Of a stretch of 8,726 nt of DNA, positions 1 through 6,818 are shown piece by piece. Source of the DNA: Candidatus Limimorpha equi (GTDB taxonomy: Bacteria; Bacteroidota; Bacteroidia; Bacteroidales; F082); the NCBI GenBank assembly GCA_018065885.1, contig JAGHSL010000124.1, positions 1 to 8,726 on the forward strand, given 5' to 3'. The position numbers and the translations under genes are program-made. The notes beneath the pieces were generated by a model. It saw nothing but the letters and a program-made list of their open reading frames with translations, searched no databases and was not told the DNA's origin. Every line of letters starts with the position of its first letter. The first letter of the stretch is position 1.

Positions 1-1983
1 TCCCATTATGTCGTAAAGGCAGATGCTGCCGATTTCCGATGCTTCTATGCCGCTGATATTCAATGTTGAAGAAGCAGGATTCGGGTAAGGGCTGATGGCA
101 TTTGTGTTTTGCTCATCTACACCTATATAATAGGATTCGCCAATCACTGGACGCATCATGATGCTGCCCGGATACTGGCTTTGCATCCACGAGCCGGTCA
201 CGTTGTAGAACGTGTATTCGCGGTTGTCGTTTGAAGAGTCGAAACCGATGTTGATGACACCGCTGCTTTGCTGCACAAGGCCAATGTAGAAAATGCCTGT
301 CATGTCGACTTTTTTGTCAAATTCGTAATAACTGAATTTGTAGGGCTGTTCTTCCCAACGTGGGCGTTGGTTCTTCATGCGGTAGACTTCTTCTCCTGGA
401 TGTCCGTTTTGTTCTTTCCAGATGACGATGTCGAAATATTTGTCGTTGGCATCGTGAAGTGTGTGATTGAAAAGGAGTTGCACACCGCAAATTTTGTCGG
501 GACTGACCAATTCAAACTTTGTGGCAAAACTTCCGTTGGCGGGTTCAATGCCGTAGCCGAGTTCGGGTGTTCCGTCGTCGTAGGCAAAATAATTATAGAA
601 ACCTTGGCGGCAAATCAAAGAATCCATCATTGGTGGCATGGCGGTTGAATCGTAAATGTAATGGCGAATCATGTAGGAAGCCGTGTCGTGCAACGGATCG
701 ATGCTGAAGGCTTGACCAACGTATGGGCAGGCTGGCGATTCGGAATCATTGCTGCAAGGCAAGAAACCGATTTGCTGGTATGGTGCAATGGCTGTGGCTT
801 CCAGTTCTCTTTTATAATGCTGATTTCCATTGACTTGGTTGACGGTATAGTAATAATTCAAGGTGTGTTCCTGATTATCAAGGTTGGCAATGCTTAGATA
901 GAAACTCTCGCTGATAGCAGCAGTGTTGATGACTTTATATTGTGAATAAGGCATGGACTGATAGCGTTTCAGGAAACTTGGTGCTTTGCCCGAAAAGGCC
1001 AACATTGGAATTGAACCGTCGTCTTTCCTGCGATTGATGTTTAGGTAGACCAAATCAATGTTCCAATTGTCTTCGTTGCCACGACCGCTCGGCTGCAATG
1101 AGCTGACTATGCTGGCGTAGTTATAGAAACGGAAATAGAAATCGGAACGGAAATAACGTGGGGCGGTAATAGGAATCATGACTTGCTTGAAATATTGTCC
1201 GTTGTTTTCAGCCATGAATTGCTCTAAAGTTTGTCCGGGAGCACTCCAAATGTGGTACCAGGTAGTGTCGGCGACGGTTTCAAAAATGGAATCGCATGGC
1301 ATGGCAATGCTGCCTTGCGTGACGTGGGTCAGCGTGTCGTCGATGATGGCGAAAAGATTTGGATTGCAGCAGCCGAAACTCCAAACGGTATCGCCTGGAA
1401 ACAGCGTGTCAACTTGCATTATGTCGAAAATCTCTTGGATGTCAACTTGTTGGTAATCAATGTAAAGAAATTCTTGCCTTTCGGTTGTGGTGCCGAATTG
1501 CAGGACGAGCGAATCTTGTCCTTCCGGTGCGTTTCCGTTGCCTTGCGGTTGGAAATAGAAACTGAAATAGACCGAATCGGCGGGAGTGATGGCTCTTGGT
1601 GTGGGCTCAAAGATGGAGTCGAGGCGGATGCGTGCCGAGGTGAGATATTCGGCGACAAACGGGTTGCTGATGGCATAGTCGTAGACTTTGCCGTTTTCGT
1701 CGAGAACGTCCAAAGTGACAGCATTTCGCGTTGGCGGATTCAAAGGGAAACCATCGTTGACCAAAACGTTTCTGTCCGTCCATTTCGTGGCATCAGGATA
1801 GATGGCCGACTTGCTGAAATCATCAAGAAACGGCAAAGTCACTACCGGGCTTTTGGTGGTTTTTGCCGATGGGGTGGGCTTCGCTCCGGATTGGAATCCC
1901 GTCAGGATCTCCTGAGCTTGCGATTGACGGGCGAAAAAGCCCAAAATAAGTGCCAAAGCGGCTATTTTAAAACTCGTCTTCAT
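1..1983 (-). CDS. Secreted protein with T9SS type A C-terminal sorting domain (C-terminus cut by window edge)
   Basis: An open frame runs without a stop from the ATG at 1983 down to base 1, giving 661 visible residues. The product starts with a short basic n-region (MKTSFK), a hydrophobic core and an Ala-Gln-Ala-type cleavage site near residue 23, which is a classical Sec signal peptide. The body is rich in Asp, Thr, Tyr and aromatic residues, as expected for beta-sandwich exported proteins. An AYDDGTPELGYG motif, of a kind common in Bacteroidota secreted proteins, lies near residue 467. From about residue 630 comes SPYPNPASSTLNI followed by SICLYDIMG, the hallmark of the Por-secretion tail that directs cargo through the outer-membrane type IX system. 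Only the last part of that tail is missing. I recognise no enzymatic domain, so the function is unknown; surface anchoring or release is inferred from the tail. The start codon lies 17 bp inside the upstream PASTA gene, which suggests coupled translation. Confidence 0.88.
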   Translation of the reverse strand, partial: MKTSFKIAALALILGFFARQSQAQEILTGFQSGAKPTPSAKTTKSPVVTLPFLDDFSKSAIYPDATKWTDRNVLVNDGFPLNPPTRNAVTLDVLDENGKVYDYAISNPFVAEYLTSARIRLDSIFEPTPRAITPADSVYFSFYFQPQGNGNAPEGQDSLVLQFGTTTERQEFLYIDYQQVDIQEIFDIMQVDTLFPGDTVWSFGCCNPNLFAIIDDTLTHVTQGSIAMPCDSIFETVADTTWYHIWSAPGQTLEQFMAENNGQYFKQVMIPITAPRYFRSDFYFRFYNYASIVSSLQPSGRGNEDNWNIDLVYLNINRRKDDGSIPMLAFSGKAPSFLKRYQSMPYSQYKVINTAAISESFYLSIANLDNQEHTLNYYYTVNQVNGNQHYKRELEATAIAPYQQIGFLPCSNDSESPACPYVGQAFSIDPLHDTASYMIRHYIYDSTAMPPMMDSLICRQGFYNYFAYDDGTPELGYGIEPANGSFATKFELVSPDKICGVQLLFNHTLHDANDKYFDIVIWKEQNGHPGEEVYRMKNQRPRWEEQPYKFSYYEFDKKVDMTGIFYIGLVQQSSGVINIGFDSSNDNREYTFYNVTGSWMQSQYPGSIMMRPVIGESYYIGVDEQNTNAISPYPNPASSTLNISGIEASEIGSICLYDIMG

Positions 1984-2866
1984 ATTCAATGTCTGTGGTT
2001 TCAATGTTTTCTTCTGCTTCTTCTTCAATTTCTTCAATTTCCTCTAAACTTGGCTTGTTGTTGATGGAATCCTCGTGCAAGAGGTTCTTGTATTCCTTGT
2101 CGAAATCGAATTTCTTGCTTGAACGGTACCAGATGTTGACAAATGTGCCGGCTTCCACCAAAGCGGAACTTGGACCAGGCTTCATTTTCGATACTTTCAT
2201 GTATTGCAGACTGTCGCTGTCGTCGAAAAACTCTTCCCCGAGGTTCAGCCCTGCAACATTCAGCAAACGCTTGACTTCGACAGCCGGGCGACCGATGAGG
2301 TTCGGTATCTCGATTTTCTTTTTGTCCTGACCGAAACCAACGCGCAAGGAGATTTTGCTGCCTTTCACGATTTCGGTTCCTGGCTCGATGACTTGACCTT
2401 GATAAAGTTGCTCAATGACGGCGTTTTTGGCGAAATAATCTTCGTAAATCAGCTTGTCGACTTCCAAACCGTTTGATTCAAGCGTGCCGACAGCCTGTCG
2501 CAACGAAAGGTTTTTCAGATTGGGCATCTCTGTCTTTTCAGGCATCACGGCCACGATGATGCAATAAACGTTGCGTCCTTTTTTCACTTTTGAGTCGGGC
2601 AAAGGGTCTTGCTGGACAATCGATCCGGGCTCTTCGCCTTTTGGATAAACACTGTCGATGAGGATGAAATTGAAGTCGCGGTCGTATTCTTCCTGCACTT
2701 CAAGGTAGTTCTGACCAATGAAATTTGGCATCGTGTAAACCTTTTCGTGACGCGTATAACCATCTAACGACCTGAATGTTATCCACATAAGGACGAAAAA
2801 CAGCAAAATGATAATCAGCAGGTGAATGTAGAATTTCTTTTGCTTTAAAAACTCAAAGTGTCCCAT
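1967..2866 (-). CDS. Membrane-anchored protein with three PASTA domains
   Basis: The 299-residue product has a short cytoplasmic N-terminus (MGHFEFLKQKK), one transmembrane helix at about residues 12-31 and three PASTA repeats at about 45-108, 112-177 and 185-247. Each repeat opens with the typical [M/I]PN[F/L] motif (MPNFIGQ, MPNLKNLS, IPNLIGR). It ends in a very acidic tail from about 275 to 299, rich in Glu and Asp. There is no kinase or transpeptidase domain, unlike PknB/Stk kinases or PBP2x, so this is a stand-alone PASTA protein of the kind found near ddl in Bacteroidota. PASTA domains in other proteins bind peptidoglycan or its fragments; a periplasmic wall-binding or scaffolding role is inferred here. 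The gene shares 17 bp with the following T9SS gene and is divergent from ddl. The start at 2866 directly precedes the membrane helix and fits well. Confidence 0.9.
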   Translation of the reverse strand: MGHFEFLKQKKFYIHLLIIILLFFVLMWITFRSLDGYTRHEKVYTMPNFIGQNYLEVQEEYDRDFNFILIDSVYPKGEEPGSIVQQDPLPDSKVKKGRNVYCIIVAVMPEKTEMPNLKNLSLRQAVGTLESNGLEVDKLIYEDYFAKNAVIEQLYQGQVIEPGTEIVKGSKISLRVGFGQDKKKIEIPNLIGRPAVEVKRLLNVAGLNLGEEFFDDSDSLQYMKVSKMKPGPSSALVEAGTFVNIWYRSSKKFDFDKEYKNLLHEDSINNKPSLEEIEEIEEEAEENIETTDIEYEDEF

Positions 2867-2936
2867 ACTTTACTAAATTTGCGGCGTTATTTAAAACTCG
2901 ATTTGAGCGTTTTTATTGTTTGCTAATTTAAACCGA

Positions 2937-2967
2937 CAAAAATAGGAAAAAAAGTCGTTGAAACAGA
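2937..2967 (-). promoter_or_regulatory. Candidate Bacteroidota promoter for the PASTA-T9SS unit
   Basis: On the minus strand a TATTTTTG box (plus-strand 2937-2944) matches the Bacteroidota -7 consensus TAnnTTTG. A TCTG (plus-strand 2964-2967), one mismatch from the -33 TTTG, lies exactly 19 bp upstream, within the usual 19-21 bp spacing. It would give a leader of roughly 60-65 nt before the ATG at 2866. The region is AT-rich, so a chance match is possible. Confidence 0.4.
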
Positions 2968-2992
2968 AAGTTTTATCTTGAAAGAAGTTTGA

Positions 2993-3083
2993 TGGCTGGT
3001 TTTCAGTCTTCAGTTATCGGTTCTCAGTATTTGGCAAACCGAAAAATGAAAACTGTAAACTGAAAACCGAGAACTGACAGCCA
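2993..3083. repeat. Long imperfect inverted repeat built of 7-bp units, upstream of ddl
   Basis: Perfect 6-bp ends TGGCTG (2993-2998) and CAGCCA (3078-3083) enclose two arms made of tandem heptads. The left arm reads GGTTTTC, AGTCTTC, AGTTATC, GGTTCTC, AGTATTT. The right arm, read as its reverse complement, gives AGTTCTC, GGTTTTC, AGTTTAC, AGTTTTC, ATTTTTC. The shared consensus is RGTTTTC. Aligned arms differ at about two positions per heptad, so a long but imperfect hairpin can form. It sits in the divergent promoter region, about 45 bp before the ddl start. It may be an intergenic repetitive element, an RNA hairpin in the ddl leader, or a multimeric protein-binding site; the sequence alone does not decide. 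Confidence 0.7.
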
Positions 3084-3115
3084 ATTTTTAAATATTAAAT
3101 CTTGAATTTTTAAAT
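3083..3115. repeat. 11-bp direct repeat in the ddl leader, 22 bp apart
   Basis: AATTTTTAAAT occurs at 3083-3093 and again at 3105-3115, a 22-bp period equal to about two helical turns. It lies between the heptad palindrome and the ddl ATG at 3126. The stretch is almost pure A/T, so this may be chance. No convincing TAnnTTTG promoter box for ddl was found here. Confidence 0.3.
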
Positions 3116-3125
3116 CTAACGATAT

Positions 3126-4100
3126 ATGAAAAACGTAGCAATTATCTGCGGCGGTGATTCCGGTGAGTTTGAAATCTCCGTCAATAGCGCCCATGTGGTG
3201 AAGAAAAACCTGAACCCTGAAAAGTATCTGTCTTACATTCTGGTGGTTTCGAAGAAAGGCTGGTATGGCCTTTTGGACGATGGAACCAAGGTCGACATTG
3301 ATAAAAACGATTTCTCCATCTGTGTCGATGGCAAGAAAATCGTTTTCGATGTGGCTTTCAATGCCGTTCATGGTGTGCCGGGCGAAAATGGTCCGCTGTC
3401 GGGTTATCTCGAACTGATGGGCATTCCTTGCACTTCGTCCGATTTGACCACTTGCGCCCTGACTTTCCACAAGGATTTCTGCAAGCGTGTGGTGGCTTCC
3501 TACGATGTCAACGTGTCACCTTCGGTCTTGGTCAATGAAGGTGAAAGGTATGATGCTCGGCAAATTGTGGATGAATTGGGTTTGCCTTTGTTCATCAAGC
3601 CGACTTGCAATGGCTCAAGTGTCGGTGTGTCGAAGGTGAAGACAATGGAACAATTCGTTCCGGCCATGGAAAAGGCAATGGCGGCTGGTGGTCAGGTGAT
3701 GTGCGAAAAGTTTGTCAGTGGCCGTGAATTTGGCTGCGGTGCCATGAAATATGATGGCAAAATGATGGTTTTCCCGCTGACCGAAATTTGCAGCAAAAAC
3801 GAATTTTTCGATTACGAGGCGAAATATACCGCTGGAAAATGCGATGAAATCACACCTGCCGAAGTTGATGAGGAAATCGAAATCGAAATCAAGGCGACGA
3901 CGGCTATGCTGTACGAAAGGCTTGAATGTAAGGGTTTTGTGCGTATGGATTACATTGTCAGCGACGAAGGCGTTTTCTTCATCGAAGCCAATATCGTTCC
4001 CGGCATGTCGGAGGCGAGCATCATTCCGGCCCAGGCGCGTTGCTTCGGCTTGACGCTTGACCGTTTGTTCGATATGGCCATTGAAAATGTGCTGAAATAA
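3126..4100 (+). CDS. ddl: D-alanine--D-alanine ligase
   Basis: This cytoplasmic ATP-grasp enzyme joins two D-Ala molecules with ATP hydrolysis to make the dipeptide used by MurF in peptidoglycan synthesis. The 324-residue length is normal. Visible motifs are GGDSGEFEIS (9-18, with E16 matching the catalytic Glu), HGVPGENG (82-89), IKPTCNGSSVGVSKV (157-171, holding the conserved Ser and ATP-binding Lys), FFDYEAKY (227-234), VRMD (272-275) and EANIVPGMS (287-295, Mg and dipeptide site). The KY pair at 233-234 is the state associated with D-Ala rather than D-lactate specificity, so the product is the ordinary vancomycin-sensitive dipeptide. Two deviations stand out: GENG where the family usually has GEDG, and EANIVPGMS where E-x-N-T-x-PGMT is more typical. 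There is no strong Shine-Dalgarno before the ATG, only A/T-rich DNA as is common in this phylum. The stop codon sits at the edge of the downstream 98-bp repeat. Confidence 0.95.
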   Translation: MKNVAIICGGDSGEFEISVNSAHVVKKNLNPEKYLSYILVVSKKGWYGLLDDGTKVDIDKNDFSICVDGKKIVFDVAFNAVHGVPGENGPLSGYLELMGIPCTSSDLTTCALTFHKDFCKRVVASYDVNVSPSVLVNEGERYDARQIVDELGLPLFIKPTCNGSSVGVSKVKTMEQFVPAMEKAMAAGGQVMCEKFVSGREFGCGAMKYDGKMMVFPLTEICSKNEFFDYEAKYTAGKCDEITPAEVDEEIEIEIKATTAMLYERLECKGFVRMDYIVSDEGVFFIEANIVPGMSEASIIPAQARCFGLTLDRLFDMAIENVLK

Positions 4101-4218
4101 TCTTTATAGGTGAGTTTAGAGTGGAAATCGCCTGAAAAATCATAGATTTCCACTTCAAACTGACTAAATTTCTGTAGTTTGGAGTGGAAATCGTGATTTT
4201 TTTTACACGATTTCCACT
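4099..4218. repeat. Left copy of the 98-bp repeat flanking the ATPase gene (two hairpins)
   Basis: Bases 4099-4195 match 5683-5780 in the same orientation at 93 of 98 aligned columns (four substitutions and one A insertion). Inside are four copies of a 17-bp unit, AGTTTRRAGTGGAAATC, in alternating orientation: plus at 4113-4129, inverted at 4145-4161, plus at 4176-4192, and an inverted 10-bp core at 4209-4218. The first pair makes hairpin A with a 15-nt loop. The second makes hairpin B, with a perfect 13-bp stem 4183-4195/4206-4218. The repeat begins at the ddl stop codon and fills most of the ddl-ATPase gap (4101-4265). The hairpins could also act as a transcription or mRNA 3'-end stabiliser for ddl. 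Confidence 0.9.
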
Positions 4219-4265
4219 TTTCGTATCTGTTTTTTGCTTTCCTTTGCAGAAAATTATGTTGCAAT

Positions 4266-5693
4266 ATGATTGGACGTGAAAAGGAACAACGGGAACTGCT
4301 TGATTTACTGGATAAAGACGAGTCGCAGTTTTGCGCGGTTTATGGCAGACGGCGTGTTGGAAAGACCTATTTGATACGGGAAACCTTCGACAATCATTTC
4401 GCTTTTTCCCATACGGGACTTGCGAATGTCGAAAAGGAACAGCAACTCGCTGAATTTAAGGACTCTCTGAAACGGTATGGTGCAAAAAAAATCCGAACGC
4501 CGAAGGACTGGTTTGAGGCTTTTCATCAGTTGGAGCATCTTTTAGAGGCTTCTGAGGAAAACAAAAAAGTGGTTTTCATCGATGAATTGCCTTGGATGGA
4601 CACGACGAGCAGCAACTTTGTCAGTGCTTTGGAACATTTCTGGAACGGCTGGGCCAATATGCGTAAGGATATCGTGCTAATTGTCTGTGGCAGTGCGACT
4701 TCGTGGATAATGAGTAAAATCGTCATGAATCATGGCGGTTTGTATGGCAGGCTCACGTCGCAGATTTTCCTGAAGCCTTTTTCGCTGCATGAATGTGAAT
4801 CGTATGCCGAGTATTTGGGCGTAAACCTGTCGCGTAAGGACTTGGCTGAAGCCTACATGATTTTGGGTGGTGTGCCTTTCTATTGGTCGCATCTGAAACG
4901 AGGGGAGAGCCTTGCTCAAAACATTGATAGATTGTTTTTTGCCGATGATGCAAAACTGGCCAATGAGTTTAATGCGTTGTACAAGTCGCTTTTCAAGTTC
5001 CCGGCACCTTATATTACGATAGTTTCTGCGCTTGCTGAGAAAAAGGTCGGCATGACGCGTAAAGAAATTCTTGATGAGACGGAACTGCTTGATAATGAGA
5101 CTTTCATACGTGCGTTGCGTGAACTGGAACAATGCGGTTTCATTCGGAAATACACCATGTTGGGCCGCAAGGTTAAGGGTGCCATTTATCAGTTGATGGA
5201 CAATTACACGCTTTTCTATTTCCAGTTTTTGCAGGATGGCAGGAAAGATGCGCATTTTTGGTCGAATAATATCGTCTCGCCGCCGCATTATGCTTGGTCG
5301 GGTTTGGCTTTCGAGCGCGTCTGTCTACAGCATTTGCCGCAAATCAAACGGAAATTGGGCATTTCGGGTGTTGTCAGTAATGCGTATTCTTGGGCGTATA
5401 GTTTTAAGGATGAGGAAGATAAGATTGTGAAATTTCAGATAGATTTGCTGATTGACCGCAACGACAATATGATAAATCTTTGTGAAATGAAATTCTCGAC
5501 TTCCGAATACGAGGTTTCAAAATCGGAAGAAGAGCATCTTCGTCGCCGTTTGTCACGTTTCGTTGAGGCGACAAAGACCGAAAAATCAATCAATTACACG
5601 CTTGTAACGACTTGTGGACTAGTGCCGACAAAGCATAGCAATGTTTTCCAGCAGGTTGTCGTTTTGGACGACCTTTTCGAAAAATCTTTATAG
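4266..5693 (+). CDS. AAA+ ATPase (ATPase_2 type) with C-terminal PD-(D/E)XK nuclease-like domain
   Basis: This 475-residue protein belongs to the archaeal-type ATPase / DUF234-like group. The N-terminal STAND/AAA-like domain has Walker A GRRRVGKT (27-34), Walker B VVFIDELPWMD (102-112), the sensor-like motif CGSATSW (141-147) and GGLYGR (157-162), which is typical of the family. A winged-helix-like segment follows at about 245-310. The C-terminal domain carries FE at 349-350, QIDLLIDR (391-398) and LCEMKFS (405-411). The spaced E, D and E-x-K match a PD-(D/E)XK nuclease fold with E350, D393, E407 and K409 as likely catalytic residues. The cellular role of this family is largely unknown; many Bacteroidota and archaeal genomes carry several copies. 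The start MIGREKE is the usual family N-terminus, and the nearby ATG at 4256 is out of frame. The gene is bracketed by direct repeats, and its last codons (K-S-L-stop) are written in the right-hand repeat. No partner gene is visible. Confidence 0.9.
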   Translation: MIGREKEQRELLDLLDKDESQFCAVYGRRRVGKTYLIRETFDNHFAFSHTGLANVEKEQQLAEFKDSLKRYGAKKIRTPKDWFEAFHQLEHLLEASEENKKVVFIDELPWMDTTSSNFVSALEHFWNGWANMRKDIVLIVCGSATSWIMSKIVMNHGGLYGRLTSQIFLKPFSLHECESYAEYLGVNLSRKDLAEAYMILGGVPFYWSHLKRGESLAQNIDRLFFADDAKLANEFNALYKSLFKFPAPYITIVSALAEKKVGMTRKEILDETELLDNETFIRALRELEQCGFIRKYTMLGRKVKGAIYQLMDNYTLFYFQFLQDGRKDAHFWSNNIVSPPHYAWSGLAFERVCLQHLPQIKRKLGISGVVSNAYSWAYSFKDEEDKIVKFQIDLLIDRNDNMINLCEMKFSTSEYEVSKSEEEHLRRRLSRFVEATKTEKSINYTLVTTCGLVPTKHSNVFQQVVVLDDLFEKSL

Positions 5694-5810
5694 GTGAGTT
5701 TGGAGTGGAAATCGCCTGAAAAAATCATAGATTTCCACTTCAAACTGACAAAATTTAGGTAGTTTGGAGTGGAAATCGTGTAAAAAACTGGTAGATTTCC
5801 ACTTGAAACT
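5683..5810. repeat. Right copy of the 98-bp repeat flanking the ATPase gene (two hairpins)
   Basis: This is the second copy, directly oriented relative to 4099-4195 and offset by 1584 bp. It has four 17-bp units in alternating orientation: 5697-5713 plus, 5730-5746 inverted, 5761-5777 plus and 5794-5810 inverted. These form two hairpins with 16-nt loops. The second hairpin is more complete here than in the left copy: the inverted unit GATTTCCACTTGAAACT is full length. The copy overlaps the last codons and stop of the ATPase gene and lies between the convergent ATPase and tatC genes. Confidence 0.9.
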
Positions 5811-5815
5811 GAAAC

Positions 5816-5850
5816 ACAAAAACGGAATCTCAATTGAGGTTCCGTTTTCG
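5816..5850. terminator. Bidirectional Rho-independent terminator between the ATPase gene and tatC
   Basis: The stem AACGGAA (5821-5827) pairs with TTCCGTT (5840-5846). The inner palindrome CTCAATTGAG extends it across one T/G mismatch. A T-run follows on the plus strand and an A-run precedes it (T-run on the minus strand), so it can end both the plus-strand ATPase transcript and the minus-strand tatC operon, whose stop is at 5853-5855. Confidence 0.8.
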
Positions 5851-5852
5851 TG

Positions 5853-6626
5853 TTATTTTTCTACCCGTTTCACAATCAGCACGCTAATCTCAAACAAAAG
5901 GTAGATTGGGATGGCCACAAGCGATAGTGTGAAGGCATCGGCAGTAGGGGTGATGATGGCGGCAAGCACCACGATGACCACGATGGCGTGACGGCGGTAT
6001 TGTTTCATGAAGGCGCTTTTCAGTACGCCCATCTTGGCCAGAAGCCAACTCAGTACGGGCAGCTCAAACACCAAACCAATCATCAGCGAAAGCATGAGCA
6101 GGGTGGAGATGAATGACTCGAGCGAGATGAGGTTGGCAACATCTTCGCTGACTTGATAGGAGCCGAGGAAACGTACGGTGAGCGGAAATATCAGGAAATA
6201 GTTGAGCAGCACGCCTACGATGAACATCAGGTAGCCGCTTGTCACGGCACGCACGGCAAAATGCTTTTCATTGTCGTACAGTGCTGGCGCAATGAATCCG
6301 AACAACACATATATTATATAGGGCGATGTTGCCAGCAACCCCACATACAATGCCACCTTCATGTGAACGATGAACTGCTGCGCAAGGTTCACATTGATAA
6401 GCGACAATGAAAATTGAGAGACATCACCCGACAGTCTTTGAAAGAGGCGGTAGGTGACGAAACTGGAATCTTTGGGTGCTAAGACCACAGCAAAGATGGC
6501 ATCCTTGAAACAGAATGCCACCACGCTGGCCGCCAATGCGACTATGAGGATTCGGAAAAGGCAATGCCTTAGTTCCTCCACATGTTCCCAAAAGGTAAGG
6601 TCTTTAGGCTCCTTCCTTTGGCTCAT
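5853..6626 (-). CDS. tatC: Sec-independent protein translocase TatC
   Basis: TatC is the multi-spanning receptor of the twin-arginine translocase. It recognises the RR signal of folded substrates and recruits TatA in the inner membrane. From the ATG at 6626 the protein is 257 residues with six hydrophobic segments, at about 22-40, 92-115, 130-150, 170-190, 213-228 and 232-252. Family hallmarks are visible: WEHVEELR (13-20, the N-terminal substrate-binding motif, usually F-x-x-H-x-x-ELR), FIAPALYDNEK (111-121), VFELP (186-190, with the conserved membrane Glu188) and TPTAD (226-230). An in-frame ATG at 6653 would add nine residues. I prefer 6626 because it follows an A-rich AAGAAAG stretch and matches the usual N-terminus of the family. 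It overlaps the 3' end of tatA by 23 bp and ends just before a bidirectional terminator, so it is the last gene of the reductase-tatA-tatC operon. Confidence 0.93.
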   Translation of the reverse strand: MSQRKEPKDLTFWEHVEELRHCLFRILIVALAASVVAFCFKDAIFAVVLAPKDSSFVTYRLFQRLSGDVSQFSLSLINVNLAQQFIVHMKVALYVGLLATSPYIIYVLFGFIAPALYDNEKHFAVRAVTSGYLMFIVGVLLNYFLIFPLTVRFLGSYQVSEDVANLISLESFISTLLMLSLMIGLVFELPVLSWLLAKMGVLKSAFMKQYRRHAIVVIVVLAAIITPTADAFTLSLVAIPIYLLFEISVLIVKRVEK

Positions 6627-6798
6627 TGTTTTCTTTCTTTTCGGCTGGTTCATCCTTGCCGTCCATGCCGTCCTTGAAACTCTTCACGCCTTTGCCCAAG
6701 CCACGCATGAGCTCAGGAATCTTTTTGCCGCCAAACAGCAGCAGGACAATCAAGGCGATGATGATGATTTCCTGGGTGCCAATAAATAACAGTGTCAT
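6604..6798 (-). CDS. tatA: Twin-arginine translocase pore subunit TatA
   Basis: This small protein oligomerises with TatC to open the path for folded Tat substrates. The 64 residues show the standard TatA plan: a short periplasmic N-terminus with GTQE (7-10), one hydrophobic helix (about 9-22), an FGGKKIPEL hinge (22-30), the amphipathic helix MRGLGKGVKSFKDGM (31-45) and a charged, low-complexity tail (46-64). An upstream TTG at 6804 would add two residues; the ATG at 6798 is more likely. The gene starts about 20 bp after the reductase stop and overlaps tatC. No separate TatB gene is present in the operon, so TatA probably serves both roles, as in minimal TatAC systems. Confidence 0.92.
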   Translation of the reverse strand: MTLLFIGTQEIIIIALIVLLLFGGKKIPELMRGLGKGVKSFKDGMDGKDEPAEKKENNEPKEGA

Positions 6799-6818
6799 AA
6801 TCAAATCTTTTTAATGGT

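Noticed and set aside
1231..2064. Long plus-strand open frame of 277 codons
   Set aside because: It is antisense to the T9SS and PASTA genes, has no recognisable domain and a composition typical of a shadow frame.
3083..3125. A TAnnTTTG promoter box directly before ddl
   Set aside because: The stretch is A/T-rich but no octamer fits the consensus with acceptable spacing, so no ddl promoter is called.
4099..4218. CRISPR-like array from regularly spaced short repeats
   Set aside because: The units alternate in orientation and the spacers are shared between the two copies, so they are paired hairpins, not CRISPR repeats with unique spacers. No cas genes are present.
4677..5288. Minus-strand open frame of 203 codons
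   Set aside because: It is antisense to the ATPase gene, with no family features or start context.
5853..6653. Longer tatC start at 6653
   Set aside because: It would overlap tatA by 50 bp and add a basic nine-residue extension not usual for TatC. The ATG at 6626 fits better, though the longer form is not excluded.
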